The position numbers and the translations under genes were made by a program. A DNA stretch of 64,000 nucleotides from Tropicimonas sediminicola (GTDB taxonomy: Bacteria > Pseudomonadota > Alphaproteobacteria > Rhodobacterales > Rhodobacteraceae). The notes beneath the pieces are model-generated. The model saw only the letters and a program-made list of their open reading frames with translations. It was not told the origin of the DNA and did no database searches. Positions 9,597-18,665 of this stretch are shown here, piece by piece (within the stretch, counting starts at the first letter, position 1; every line of letters begins with the position of its first letter). Location: assembly GCF_900188335.1 (NCBI RefSeq), contig NZ_FZOY01000001.1, positions 558,001 through 622,000 of the forward strand, written 5' to 3'.

Positions 9597-10514
9597 ATGA
9601 ATCAGAAGCAGGTCAACGCCTTTCGGATGGTCATGCGCCACGGTTCGGTCACCGCCGCAGCGCAGGCGCTCAATGTCTCGCAGCCCGCGGTCAGCCGGCT
9701 CGTGGCCGACCTGGAAGCCTCTCTCGGCTTTCCGCTCCTGCTGCGGACCGGCGGGCGGGTGCAACCGACGGCGGAGGCCTATGAATTCTTTCCCGAGGTC
9801 GAGCGCATGTTCTACGGGCTCGACCGGCTCGCGCAGGTGGCCGACGAGATCCGGACGCTGCAACGGGCGACCTTTCGCGTCGCCTCCATGCCGATGGTCA
9901 GTTTCGAGATCATCCCCCTGGCCGTTTCCCGCTTCACAGCCGACCACACCGGGATCGGAATCACCCATGACGTGCACACATCGCCCCGCATCCTCGACCT
10001 GCTTGCGGCGCGGCAGATCGACCTCGGGCTCGCGCAGACGCTGCCGGGGCGGACCGACGTGGACGTGCTCGCGGCCTTCAACAGCGACTGCGTCTGCGTG
10101 ATGTCGCCCGATCACCCGCTGGCCGGCCGTGCCCGGATCACGCCGAAGGATCTCGACGGACAGCCGCTGGTGGCGCTGAACTACCGCACGCTCACCTACA
10201 GCTACATGATGCAGTGTTTTGCCGAGGCCGACGTCCTGCCCAATATCGTGGCCGAGACCCAGCCTTCCTATTCCGCCTGCGGGCTGGCGTCGCTCGGGGT
10301 GGGGATCGCGATTGTCGATCCGATCACCCCCAGGATCTTTGGGCGCAGCCTTGTCAGCGTGCCCTTCGCGCCGCGCATTCCCTTCGAGTTCCAGATCATG
10401 AAATCCCGCGATGTGCCGCTGTCCCGCGCGGGGCTCGCTTTCCTGGAGGTGCTTAACGAAGTGCTTTCCGATCACGCCGACATCGTCACCGAAGGTCATA
10501 ACAAAAATGCATGA
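9597..10514 (+). CDS. LysR-family transcriptional regulator
   Basis: A 305-residue LTTR. The N-terminal winged helix-turn-helix is plain (GSVTAAAQALNVSQPAVSRL, residues about 17-36), followed by a type-2 periplasmic-binding-protein-like effector domain. The start at 9597 gives the canonical MNQKQVNAFRMVMRHGS beginning; the reading frame is open further upstream but that part is not LysR-like. It lies between two operons, divergent from the hydrolase/ABC set and 88 bases ahead of the TRAP set. It is the obvious candidate to regulate both in response to a shared ligand. Confidence 0.93.
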   Translation: MNQKQVNAFRMVMRHGSVTAAAQALNVSQPAVSRLVADLEASLGFPLLLRTGGRVQPTAEAYEFFPEVERMFYGLDRLAQVADEIRTLQRATFRVASMPMVSFEIIPLAVSRFTADHTGIGITHDVHTSPRILDLLAARQIDLGLAQTLPGRTDVDVLAAFNSDCVCVMSPDHPLAGRARITPKDLDGQPLVALNYRTLTYSYMMQCFAEADVLPNIVAETQPSYSACGLASLGVGIAIVDPITPRIFGRSLVSVPFAPRIPFEFQIMKSRDVPLSRAGLAFLEVLNEVLSDHADIVTEGHNKNA

Positions 10515-10602
10515 TCCAATCCGGCATTAATATTTGATCTTATCCTGTCGCTAGGGAAGACTTTCCATATACGACAACGGATAAATCAAACAGGGACCGC
10601 CA
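10515..10602 (+). promoter_or_regulatory. A+T-rich promoter region upstream of TRAP operon
   Basis: An 88-base stretch with AT-rich patches (ATTAATATTTGATC, GATAAATCAAA), in contrast to flanking GC-rich genes. It ends in CAGGGACCGCC before the TRAP binding-protein ATG. Probably carries the TRAP operon promoter; individual boxes cannot be fixed by eye. Confidence 0.4.
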
Positions 10603-11598
10603 ATGAGACTTTCCAGACGTGCCTCACTGGGGCTGAGCGCAGCCGCCCTCGCCCTCCTGTCGTCCGGCGCCGCCATGGCGGCCGACTACACGCTGCGGGT
10701 CCACACTCTGGTAAAGTCGCCGCACCCGTACAACGACATGGCCGCGGCCTTCAAGGAGCAGGTCGAGGCCGAGAGCGGCGGCGCGATCGAGGTAGAGATC
10801 TTCGATTCCGGCCAGCTCGGGCAGGACCCCGCGGTGATCGGCGAGATCGGCTTCGGCACCATCGACATGATGATCTCGACCACCTCCAACGCGGCCCAGC
10901 AGATCCCGGAATATTCCATTTTCACCATGCCCTACCTGTTCCAGGATATGGACCAGGCGCTCGAGAAGGTCGGCCCCGGCTCCGCCGTCGAGGCGCATTT
11001 CCAGCAGGTCTACGAGGAGCGCAGCGTCGGCATGAAGCTGCTCGCGCTCGGCGCGTCGGGCACGCGCAACATGTCCACCGTCTCGGTGCCGGTCGAAGGG
11101 CCGGGCGATATCGACGGGCTCAAGATGCGCACCCCGCCGTCGCCGATGGACAGCAAGACCTGGGCGGCCTTCGGCATGCTGCCGGTGACCGTCGCCTGGG
11201 GCGAGCTCTATGCCGCCATGCAGACCGGCGTGGCCGACGCGATGGAAAGTTCGCTGCCGGGCTATACCGGCTCCAAGCTCTACGAGGTGGCGCCCAATCT
11301 TGCGCTGACGGCGCATACGATCCAGGTCAACCACACATCGATCTCGCAGCGGACCTGGGACAAGCTTCCCGAGGACATGCAGGCCGTCGTCCTGGCGGCC
11401 GCGCAGGCGGCGAACAGCTTCGGCGTCGAAAAGGCCAAGGGCTACGACGACGCCCTCGTAGAGACGCTGAAGACCGAACACGGTGTCAGCGTCACCATCC
11501 CCGACAAGGCGCCCTTCATCGAGGTCGTCTCCCCCATGCAGGTGCAACTCGCCGAGGAACTCGACCTGGTCGAGGAATACGAACTCCTCACCGAGTGA
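10603..11598 (+). CDS. TRAP transporter solute-binding protein, DctP family
   Basis: A 331-residue periplasmic binding protein with a Sec signal peptide (MRLSRRA, hydrophobic core, cleavage after AAMA near residue 26). The mature part has the DctP layout: FKEQVEAESGGAIEVEIF, the DGLKMRTPPSP segment holding the conserved Arg that usually salt-bridges a ligand carboxylate, and AWGELYAAMQTGVADAME. A carboxylate-containing substrate is therefore likely. It heads the plus-strand operon that continues with its two membrane subunits and catabolic genes. Confidence 0.92.
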   Translation: MRLSRRASLGLSAAALALLSSGAAMAADYTLRVHTLVKSPHPYNDMAAAFKEQVEAESGGAIEVEIFDSGQLGQDPAVIGEIGFGTIDMMISTTSNAAQQIPEYSIFTMPYLFQDMDQALEKVGPGSAVEAHFQQVYEERSVGMKLLALGASGTRNMSTVSVPVEGPGDIDGLKMRTPPSPMDSKTWAAFGMLPVTVAWGELYAAMQTGVADAMESSLPGYTGSKLYEVAPNLALTAHTIQVNHTSISQRTWDKLPEDMQAVVLAAAQAANSFGVEKAKGYDDALVETLKTEHGVSVTIPDKAPFIEVVSPMQVQLAEELDLVEEYELLTE

Positions 11599-11606
11599 CC
11601 TGTGCC

Positions 11607-11641
11607 TCGCCCGCCCCGCCGCCCCTCCCCGGGGCGGGCGA
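11607..11641 (+). terminator. Stem-loop after TRAP binding-protein gene, terminator-like
   Basis: Perfect 11-bp inverted repeat (11607-11617 with 11631-11641, 13-base loop), immediately followed by TTTCTCTT. It looks like a rho-independent terminator lying inside the operon, between binding protein and small permease; read-through would give lower permease expression. Confidence 0.72.
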
Positions 11642-11664
11642 TTTCTCTTGATCCGGACACCGCC

Positions 11665-12144
11665 ATGCTGACCCGTCTTTGCGATCTGGTTACCCGGGTC
11701 GTCAGAGTTCTGATGTGGATCGCCTTTGCCGCGCTGATCGCCACGGTCGCGTTGCAGGTTCTGGCGCGCAACGTGCTGATGAGCCCGCTGATCTGGACAT
11801 CCGACGTGGCGCAACTGCTCTTCGCCTGGCTGATTTTCTTCGGTGCGGCTGTGGGCCTCCGGACGGGCGCGCATTACCGCGTGGACATGCTCCCCGAAGG
11901 CAACAGGCCGCTCAACCTGCTGGCCGATGCCGTGGCGCTGTTGGCCGGCTTCGCAGTGGCCTGGCTGCTTCTGTATTACGGCTGGGAACTGGCAATGGTG
12001 CGCAAGACGGCGACGGTCCAGTCGCTCGACATCTCGCGCTTCTGGATGTTCCTGCCGCTGCCGGTTTCCGGGGGGCTGATGATGCTTTACCTCGTGGAGG
12101 CCTCGATGCGCCTTGTCGCCGAGCGCGGGGAGGCGGTGCGATGA
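11665..12144 (+). CDS. TRAP transporter small permease, DctQ family
   Basis: A 159-residue four-helix membrane protein of the DctQ type. Recognisable features are the first helix with ATVALQVLARNVL, the TSDVAQLLFAWLIFFGAAVGLR helix pair and the GAHYRVDMLP loop. It forms the membrane complex with the DctM subunit, whose start overlaps its stop (ATGA). The start at 11665 is chosen because residues before it would be Pro/Arg-rich non-membrane sequence lying in the hairpin region. Confidence 0.9.
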   Translation: MLTRLCDLVTRVVRVLMWIAFAALIATVALQVLARNVLMSPLIWTSDVAQLLFAWLIFFGAAVGLRTGAHYRVDMLPEGNRPLNLLADAVALLAGFAVAWLLLYYGWELAMVRKTATVQSLDISRFWMFLPLPVSGGLMMLYLVEASMRLVAERGEAVR

Positions 12145-13430
12145 ACCCCCTGGTCACACTGATCCTGTCGTTCTTCGTGCTGGTCGCGCTGCGGGTGAAT
12201 ATCGGCTTTTCGCTGATCCTTTCCTCGGCGCTGGTGATCCTGCTCGAAGACCTGCCCCTGATCTCCGTCGTCAACCAGATGTACGCCGGGATCGACAGCT
12301 TCACGCTGCTGGCGGTGCCCTTCTTCATGCTGCTCGGCCGGATCCTGAACGCAGGTTCGATCACCGAGCGGCTGCTCAACGTGGCCGATGCCACCGTGGG
12401 TCACGTTCGGGGCGGGCTGGGGCATGTCAACGTCTTCGTCTCGATGGTCTTTGCCTCCCTCTCCGGATCGGCGGCGGCCGACACGGCTTCGGTCGGCTCG
12501 ATCCTGATCCCGGCGATGAAGAAGGCCGGCTACCCGCCCGCCTTCGCCGCGGCCCTCACCGCGGCCTCCTCGACGCTCGGCGTCATCATCCCGCCCTCGA
12601 TCATCCTGATCGTCTACGGCGCCTTCGGAAATGTCTCGATCGGCGCGCTGTTCGTCGGTGGCGTGGTGCCGGGGCTGCTCGCGGGCCTCTTCATGATGGC
12701 CTACACCTACGTGCTCGCGGTCCGCTACGGCTATCCGGCCAATCCCTTTCCGGGCGTGAAGAAGGCCGCCAAGGTGGTCTGGCGCGGGCTGCCGCCGCTG
12801 ATGATCCCGGTGATCGTGCTTGGCGGCATTGTCGGCGGTTTCTTCACCCCGACCGAGGGCGCCATCGCGGCCGTGCTCTGGGCGTTGTTCCTGTCGCTGG
12901 TGGTCTATCGCGACATCCCGCTCGCCGCCCTGCCCAGGATCCTCGCCGATGGCTGCATCGACTTCGCCATCCCGATGTTCACCGTCGCCGGGGCCGGCAT
13001 CTTCGGCTGGCTGATCGCCTATCTCGGCGCGTCGAAGATCGTGGTGGACTTCATCCTCGGCGTGACCTCGAACGGCTATCTCATCATGCTGATGCTGATC
13101 GGCTTCCTGCTGCTCGTCGGCATGGTGCTGAACCCGATCTCCGCCACGCTGATCTTTCTGCCGATCATCCAGGCGCTCAGCGAAACCGCCGGCGTGCACC
13201 CGGTCCACATGGGGGTGCTCTCGACGGTGATCCTGTCGGTCGGGCTCGTCACACCGCCCTACGGCATCTGTCTGCTCATCGCCTCGCAGATAGCAGGCGC
13301 CTCGCTCGGCCGCGCCATGCTGGCCGCTGCACCGATCTGCCTGCTCACCATTTCCGTCGGGATCCTCTCTCTGTGGTTCCCAAACATCATTCTCGGATTG
13401 CCCAAACTGCTGGTTCCCGAACTCTTCTGA
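12141..13430 (+). CDS. TRAP transporter large permease, DctM family
   Basis: A 429-residue, about 12-helix DctM subunit that carries the Na+-coupled transport path. Family motifs include the N-terminal ALRVNIGFSLILSS helix, YAGIDSFTLLAVPFFMLLG, LSGSAAADTASVGSILIPAM and the IIPPSI helix-break. The start at 12141 overlaps the DctQ stop. With the upstream DctP and DctQ it makes one complete TRAP importer. Confidence 0.94.
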   Translation: MNPLVTLILSFFVLVALRVNIGFSLILSSALVILLEDLPLISVVNQMYAGIDSFTLLAVPFFMLLGRILNAGSITERLLNVADATVGHVRGGLGHVNVFVSMVFASLSGSAAADTASVGSILIPAMKKAGYPPAFAAALTAASSTLGVIIPPSIILIVYGAFGNVSIGALFVGGVVPGLLAGLFMMAYTYVLAVRYGYPANPFPGVKKAAKVVWRGLPPLMIPVIVLGGIVGGFFTPTEGAIAAVLWALFLSLVVYRDIPLAALPRILADGCIDFAIPMFTVAGAGIFGWLIAYLGASKIVVDFILGVTSNGYLIMLMLIGFLLLVGMVLNPISATLIFLPIIQALSETAGVHPVHMGVLSTVILSVGLVTPPYGICLLIASQIAGASLGRAMLAAAPICLLTISVGILSLWFPNIILGLPKLLVPELF

Positions 13431-13445
13431 CCCGGAGGTTTACCC

Positions 13446-14384
13446 GTGCCCCACATCAAACCCAAAGGCTCCTTCGTCGCCCTTGTCACGCCCATGAACG
13501 AGGACGGCTCCATCGACTTCGAAGGCTTCCGCACGCTGCTCAACTGGCATGCGGAGAACGGCACCGAGGCGGTGCTCATCATGGGCTCGACCGGCGAGGT
13601 CTCGATGCTCTCGCCCGAGGAGCGCAAGGCGATCATCACCGAGACGGTGAAGATGAAGCCCGGCAACATGCTGATGTACTACGGCATCACCGGCAACAAC
13701 ACCTCGACCACCATCGACTATGCCCGCTATGCCAAGGCCGAGGGCGCCGACGGGGCGATCCTTGCCGCGCCGGCCTATATCTGCGCCGACAACGACGCGA
13801 TCACCGATTTCACGATGGAGGTGCTCGACAGCACCGACCTCGCCATGGGTTTCTACAACAACCCGCCGCGGGTGAAGACCGACCTGCACTGGGACAACCT
13901 GCTGAAGCTGGCGAAGCACGACAACATGGTGGTGCTGAAGGAATCGACCACCCGTGTCGGACAGGTGGCGCAGGTCTGTGCGGCGAAGCCGGACATGTCG
14001 ATCATGTGCTGCTGCTCGCCCAACCTCGGCCTGGTGATCCCGACCATGGCGCTCGGCGGGCACGGCACGGCGAACATGACCGGCAACATCATCCCGCAGG
14101 AAATGGCGGTGATCTCGAAGCCCTGGGAGACCGGCGAAGACGCGTTTGCCTGCCGCGCCGCCTGGCTCGACAACCTCTCCATGCTTCACTACGCCTATTC
14201 GACCATCAACCCGGTCTCGATCAAGACCCTGATGCGCGTCATCGGCCTGCCGTCCGGCCCGCTGCGCAAACCGCTGCAGCCGGCGCGACCGGAGATCCTG
14301 CAGAAAGGGCTCGACGCGGTGCGCGACCTCGGACTCGTCGAGAAATACGGCTTCGTCCCCAAGCCCGGCCTCGCCGCCGAATAG
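13446..14384 (+). CDS. DapA-superfamily (DHDPS/N-acetylneuraminate lyase family) enzyme
   Basis: A 312-residue class I aldolase-fold enzyme. The Schiff-base Lys165 (VVLKEST) and the Tyr137 of FYNNP are 28 residues apart as in DapA, and STGE (48-51) replaces the usual TTGE. The active-site chemistry is therefore intact: pyruvate-type Schiff base, then aldol cleavage, condensation or dehydration. In a catabolic TRAP operon it is unlikely to be lysine biosynthetic. More plausible roles are a keto-acid aldolase, dehydratase or deaminase. Eleven bases separate it from the molybdoenzyme gene and fifteen from dctM, so it is co-transcribed. Confidence 0.85.
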   Translation: MPHIKPKGSFVALVTPMNEDGSIDFEGFRTLLNWHAENGTEAVLIMGSTGEVSMLSPEERKAIITETVKMKPGNMLMYYGITGNNTSTTIDYARYAKAEGADGAILAAPAYICADNDAITDFTMEVLDSTDLAMGFYNNPPRVKTDLHWDNLLKLAKHDNMVVLKESTTRVGQVAQVCAAKPDMSIMCCCSPNLGLVIPTMALGGHGTANMTGNIIPQEMAVISKPWETGEDAFACRAAWLDNLSMLHYAYSTINPVSIKTLMRVIGLPSGPLRKPLQPARPEILQKGLDAVRDLGLVEKYGFVPKPGLAAE

Positions 14385-14394
14385 GCGCCGGGCG

Positions 14395-16635
14395 ATGACC
14401 GTCACCACGGGCATCAGCCTCTGCCACTGGGGCGCGTTCGAGGCCGACGTCTCGAACGGGCGCCTGGTGGCGGCGCGCCCGCTGCCGGGAAGCGGCGCCG
14501 ATCCCGACATGATCGGCGCCCTGCCGGACTGGGTGCACTCGCCGCTCCGCATCGACCGGCCGCATGTGCGGCGCGGCTGGCTCGCGCAGGGCCCGGAAGC
14601 CGGTGGCGCGGGGCGCGGGCGGGAGGAGATGGTGCCGGTGGACTGGCCCACCGCGCTCGACCTCGTCGCGGCCGAGCTTTCCCGCGTTCACGCAATGCAC
14701 GGGCCGACGGCGATCTTCGGCGGCTCCTACGGCTGGTCCTCCGCCGGGCGGCTGCACCACGCGCGCAGCCAGGTCCGCCGCTTTCTCGCCGCCGCCGGCG
14801 GCTTCACCGACCAGATCTCGAACTATTCCTGGGGCGCGGCCCATGCGATCCTGCCCCATGTGCTGGGCACGGCCGACGCGGTCTCCGGCGCCGCGACCTG
14901 CTGGCGGAGCATCGCCGAAGATGGCGATGTGGTCGTGGCCTTCGGCGGGCTCAATCCCAAGAACTGGCGGGTGAGTTCCGGCGGGGCAGGGGAATTCCAC
15001 ATCCCCAAGGCCGTGGCCCGTGCGCAGGCGCGCGGCGTCAAGTTCTTCATCCTGTCGCCGCAACCCGAGGATGTCCCGCCCGGCCTCGACGCGGTGCTGA
15101 TCCGCCCGCGCCCGGGCTCCGACACCGCGATCATGCTGGCACTCGCCCAAGAGGCGCTGGCGACGGGGCGGGCCGATATGGAGTTCCTCGAGCGCTACAC
15201 GACCGGCGCTGCGCCCTTCATCGACTACCTGCGCGGCGCAATCGACGGCCAGCCCAAGACGCTCGACTGGGCCGCGGCTCTCGCCGACGTACCGGTCGCC
15301 GAACTGCGGAACCTGTGGGAGGCGATCGCCAGCGGCCGCGTGATGCTGACTGCGGCCTGGGCGCTGCAACGGGCCGATCACGGCGAACAACCCTTCTGGG
15401 CCCTGATCGCACTGGCCGCCATGCTGGGCCAGATCGGTCTGCCGGGAGGCGGTTTCTCCTTTGGCTACGGATCGATGAACGCTGTCGGCGGCGAGGCCCG
15501 CAAGGGCTTCGTGCCGTCGCTCCCGGGCCTGCCCAACAAGGGCATCGCGATCCCGGTCGCCCGCTTCGCCGATGCATTCCTGAACCCCGGCGAGACCATC
15601 GCGTTCAACGGGCGGCAAGTCACCTACCCGGATGTGCGGCTGGTCTACTGGGCCGGCGGCAACCCGTTCCACCACGCGCAGGATCTCGGCCGGCTGGAGC
15701 GCGCCTGGGCGCGGCCCGAAACGGTGATCGTGCAGGATCCGTGGTGGACGGCGACGGCTCGCCGTGCCGACATCGTCCTGCCCGCCACGACGACGCTGGA
15801 ACGCGACGATATCGGCGGCACTTCCCGCGATCCGCATGTCTTCTTCATGCCTCGGCTGATCCCGCCGGTGCATCACTCCCGCAACGATATCGACATCTTC
15901 CGCGCCCTGGCCGACCGCTTGGGGTGCCGCGAATCCTACGACGAAGGACTGGACGACGATGGCTGGCTCGAACGGATGTGGGCCGGCAGCCTGGCGAAGG
16001 CCGCGAAGGAGGGGGTGGATCTGCCCGATCTCGCCGGTCTTCGCGACCGGGGGTGCGTCCGCATCCCGCTGCCCGAGCGGCCGGAGGTGCTGCTGGAGGA
16101 CTTCCGCGCCGATCCCGAAGTCCATGCCCTGCCTACGCCCTCGGGCCGGATCGAGCTGACCTCCGCCACGGTCGCGGGCTTCGGCTATGACGATTGCCCC
16201 GGTCACCCGAGCTGGCTGCCGCCGCACGAATGGCTGGGCGCGGCCGAGGCGGGACAGTTCCATCTCGTCACCAATCAGCCACCGAAACAGCTGCACAGCC
16301 AGCTCTGGCAGGTGAAGGAGCAGAAGCCGGCCACCTGTCGGATCGCCCCCGAGGATGCCGCACGCCTCGGCGTTGCCGATGGCGCGCCGATGGAGCTGTT
16401 CAATGCGCGCGGGCGCTGTCGCGCGACCGCACGGATCGCTCCCGGCCAGCGCCCGGGCGTGCTGGTGATGCCGACCGGCGCCTGGTACGCGCCCGACGCG
16501 GAGACGGGGCGAGAGCACAACGGCAACCCCAACGTGCTGACCGGGGATCGCGGCACCTCGCGGCTCGGTCAGGCCTGCGCCGCCCTGAGCGCCCTGGTCG
16601 AGGCGCGCGCCCTTACCGAAGACGAGGATACCTGA
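14395..16635 (+). CDS. Cytoplasmic molybdopterin oxidoreductase, BisC/TorA-like (S- or N-oxide reductase)
   Basis: A 746-residue DMSO-reductase-family enzyme. The GGSYGWSSAGR segment (109-119) and the NYSWGAA motif with Ser145, the expected serine ligand to molybdenum, place it with BisC/TorZ/DMSO reductase rather than formate dehydrogenase. There is no N-terminal Fe-S cysteine cluster and no Tat signal, so it should work in the cytoplasm with a soluble donor, like biotin/methionine sulfoxide reductase. Its stop overlaps the SDR start (TGATG). Being embedded in a catabolic operon suggests reduction of an oxide group on the imported substrate or a related compound. Confidence 0.88.
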   Translation: MTVTTGISLCHWGAFEADVSNGRLVAARPLPGSGADPDMIGALPDWVHSPLRIDRPHVRRGWLAQGPEAGGAGRGREEMVPVDWPTALDLVAAELSRVHAMHGPTAIFGGSYGWSSAGRLHHARSQVRRFLAAAGGFTDQISNYSWGAAHAILPHVLGTADAVSGAATCWRSIAEDGDVVVAFGGLNPKNWRVSSGGAGEFHIPKAVARAQARGVKFFILSPQPEDVPPGLDAVLIRPRPGSDTAIMLALAQEALATGRADMEFLERYTTGAAPFIDYLRGAIDGQPKTLDWAAALADVPVAELRNLWEAIASGRVMLTAAWALQRADHGEQPFWALIALAAMLGQIGLPGGGFSFGYGSMNAVGGEARKGFVPSLPGLPNKGIAIPVARFADAFLNPGETIAFNGRQVTYPDVRLVYWAGGNPFHHAQDLGRLERAWARPETVIVQDPWWTATARRADIVLPATTTLERDDIGGTSRDPHVFFMPRLIPPVHHSRNDIDIFRALADRLGCRESYDEGLDDDGWLERMWAGSLAKAAKEGVDLPDLAGLRDRGCVRIPLPERPEVLLEDFRADPEVHALPTPSGRIELTSATVAGFGYDDCPGHPSWLPPHEWLGAAEAGQFHLVTNQPPKQLHSQLWQVKEQKPATCRIAPEDAARLGVADGAPMELFNARGRCRATARIAPGQRPGVLVMPTGAWYAPDAETGREHNGNPNVLTGDRGTSRLGQACAALSALVEARALTEDEDT

Positions 16636-17414
16636 TGGATCTTGGAATTGCCGGCAAACGGGCCCTGCTGACCGGCGCGAGCCGCGGGATGGGGCGGGCC
16701 TGCGCCGAGGCGTTGGCGCGGGAGGGCTGCGAGATCACCATCTGCGCCCGTTCCGCAGGCCCCCTGGAAGAAACCGCCGAGGCGATCCGCCGGGCGACCG
16801 GGGCCACCGTCCATACCGTCGCGGCAGACGTGACCACGGAGGAAGGGCGCGCGTCGATCATCGCGGCCTGTCCGGACCCCGACATCCTGCTGAACAACGC
16901 GGGCGGCAAGGCGCCGGGCGATTTTCGCGACTGGGACCGCGACGAATGGATCTCGGCGGTGGAGCTGATGATGATCCCGCCGATCCTGATGATGCGCGCC
17001 ACCGTGGACGGGATGATGGAGCGCGGCTGGGGGCGGATCGTCAACATCGTCTCGCGCTCGGTCAAGATCCCGCAGCTCGAGCTGGGCCTGTCGAACGGTG
17101 CCCGTTCCGGGCTCGTCGGATTCACTGCGGGACTTGCGCGCCAGACCATCGCGCGGGGCGTGACCGTCAACAACCTGCTGCCCGGGATCGTCGACAGCGA
17201 TGCGCAGCGCGAGCATATCGAGGGGATGCTGACCGGCGACGGACCGAGTTTCGACGAGGTCTGGAGCGCGCGCGCCAAGGCCAACCCGGCGGGCCGCTAC
17301 GGTCGTCCGGAGGAGATCGGGGCCTGGTTCGCCTTTATCTGCAGCCAGCATTCGGGCTTTGTGACCGGGCAGAACCTGCTGATCGACGGCGGCTCCTACC
17401 CCGGCACCTACTGA
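16635..17414 (+). CDS. Atypical SDR-family oxidoreductase
   Basis: A complete 259-residue SDR with the nucleotide motif TGASRGMG, LLNNAGG and a C-terminal GQNLLIDGGSYPGTY. The catalytic Tyr-x3-Lys is absent (LSNGARSG instead), as in the BKR-like atypical SDR subgroup. It is paralogous to the SDR at 1-637. The two copies end or join the two operons served by the central LysR gene. The start overlaps the molybdoenzyme stop. Activity is uncertain: the substituted residues may mean altered chemistry rather than loss of function. Confidence 0.9.
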   Translation: MDLGIAGKRALLTGASRGMGRACAEALAREGCEITICARSAGPLEETAEAIRRATGATVHTVAADVTTEEGRASIIAACPDPDILLNNAGGKAPGDFRDWDRDEWISAVELMMIPPILMMRATVDGMMERGWGRIVNIVSRSVKIPQLELGLSNGARSGLVGFTAGLARQTIARGVTVNNLLPGIVDSDAQREHIEGMLTGDGPSFDEVWSARAKANPAGRYGRPEEIGAWFAFICSQHSGFVTGQNLLIDGGSYPGTY

Positions 17415-17426
17415 GGGGGCCGGCGC

Positions 17427-18656
17427 ATGCGGATCCTCGTTCTCGGCGCGGGCGTGGTGGGCGTGACCAGCGCCTGGTACCTGGCGAAGGACGGCCACGA
17501 GGTCACCGTGCTGGAGCGGCTGGAGGGGCCGGGGCTTGCCACGAGCTACGGCAATGCCGGCGGCGTCTGCCCCGGCTTCGCAGGCCCCTGGGCAACGCCC
17601 GCCATGCCGCTCAAGGCGCTGCGGTGGATGGCGGCCGAGCAGGCGCCGCTCAAGATCCGCCCGCGTTTCGATGCGCAGCAATGGCTCTGGCTTGGCGAGT
17701 TCCTGCGCAACTGCACCACCGCCCGCTTCAAGCAGAACAAGGCCCGGATGCAGCGGGTGGCGCATTATTCGATGGCCTGTCTGCGCGCGCTGCGCGAGGA
17801 AACCGGGATCGCCTACGACAACGCCTCCGACGGGATCCTGCAGCTCTTCTCCACGCCGGAGGAGGCGGAGGGCGGCCGGCGTTCGGCCGGTGTTCTGGAG
17901 AGCCTCGGGATCGCCCACCGGCTGGTGGCGCCCGAGGATCTGGGTGGGATCGAGCCGGCGCTTGCCAACTCGTCCCTGACCTTCACCGGCGGTCTGCACC
18001 TGACGACGGACGAGACCGGCGATTGCCACCTGTTCTGCCGCGCGCTGGCGGACCTGGCGGCGGCGCGGGGCGTTCTGTTCAACTACGGTGTGACGGTCGA
18101 GCGGCTGCGGGCATCGGGCGGGAAGGTGACCGGGGCGGACACAGATGCCGGCTCCTTCGAGGCCGAGGCCGTGGTCGTCGCGATCGGCCCCTGGGCGCGC
18201 GATCTGCTGGCGCCGCTCGGCGTACGGGTGCCCGTCTACCCGGTGAAGGGCTATTCCCTGACCTGCGAGGTTGAAGACAGGGCGCGCGCCCCGCGCTCCT
18301 CGATCATGGACGAGCATTCCAAGGTGATGGTTTCGCGGCTCGGCAATCGCATCCGCGCGGCCGGTGTGGCCGAGCTGGCCGGGTTCGACGCCTCGATGCC
18401 GGCTCCGGTCCTTGCCGCGCTCCGCGCCCGCGTGGAGGCGCTGTTCCCCGGTGCAGGAAACTATGCCGAGGCCGAGACGTGGCACGGCTTTCGACCGATG
18501 ACACCCGGCGGCCCCTCCATCGTCGAGCCGCGCGGTCCACGGGGGCTCTGGCTCAACCTCGGGCATGGTTCCAACGGCTGGACCCAGGCCTGCGGCACCG
18601 GGCAGCTGCTGGCAAACCGTGTTGCCGGGCGGCCGACGCCCGAGGTCGAGGGCTGA
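17427..18656 (+). CDS. D-amino-acid dehydrogenase-like FAD oxidoreductase (DadA type)
   Basis: A 409-residue DAO-family flavoprotein: dinucleotide motif GAGVVGVTSAWYL (7-19), the SYGNAGG segment typical of DadA near residue 38, PVKGYSLT in the middle and a C-terminal GFRPMTPGGPSIV / LNLGHGSNGWT flavin motif. It would oxidise a D-amino acid or secondary amine to a keto acid or imine, passing electrons to the quinone pool. Last gene of the plus-strand operon, it ends nine bases from the stop of a convergent gene. The operon context does not reveal the amine oxidised. Confidence 0.9.
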   Translation: MRILVLGAGVVGVTSAWYLAKDGHEVTVLERLEGPGLATSYGNAGGVCPGFAGPWATPAMPLKALRWMAAEQAPLKIRPRFDAQQWLWLGEFLRNCTTARFKQNKARMQRVAHYSMACLRALREETGIAYDNASDGILQLFSTPEEAEGGRRSAGVLESLGIAHRLVAPEDLGGIEPALANSSLTFTGGLHLTTDETGDCHLFCRALADLAAARGVLFNYGVTVERLRASGGKVTGADTDAGSFEAEAVVVAIGPWARDLLAPLGVRVPVYPVKGYSLTCEVEDRARAPRSSIMDEHSKVMVSRLGNRIRAAGVAELAGFDASMPAPVLAALRARVEALFPGAGNYAEAETWHGFRPMTPGGPSIVEPRGPRGLWLNLGHGSNGWTQACGTGQLLANRVAGRPTPEVEG

Positions 18657-18665
18657 GCCGGGCGC

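Noticed and set aside
13446-18656. Hydroxyproline degradation (HypD-like DapA homologue plus HypO-like oxidase)
   Set aside because: No hydroxyproline epimerase or ketoglutarate semialdehyde dehydrogenase gene is present, and a molybdoenzyme and SDR would be unexplained.
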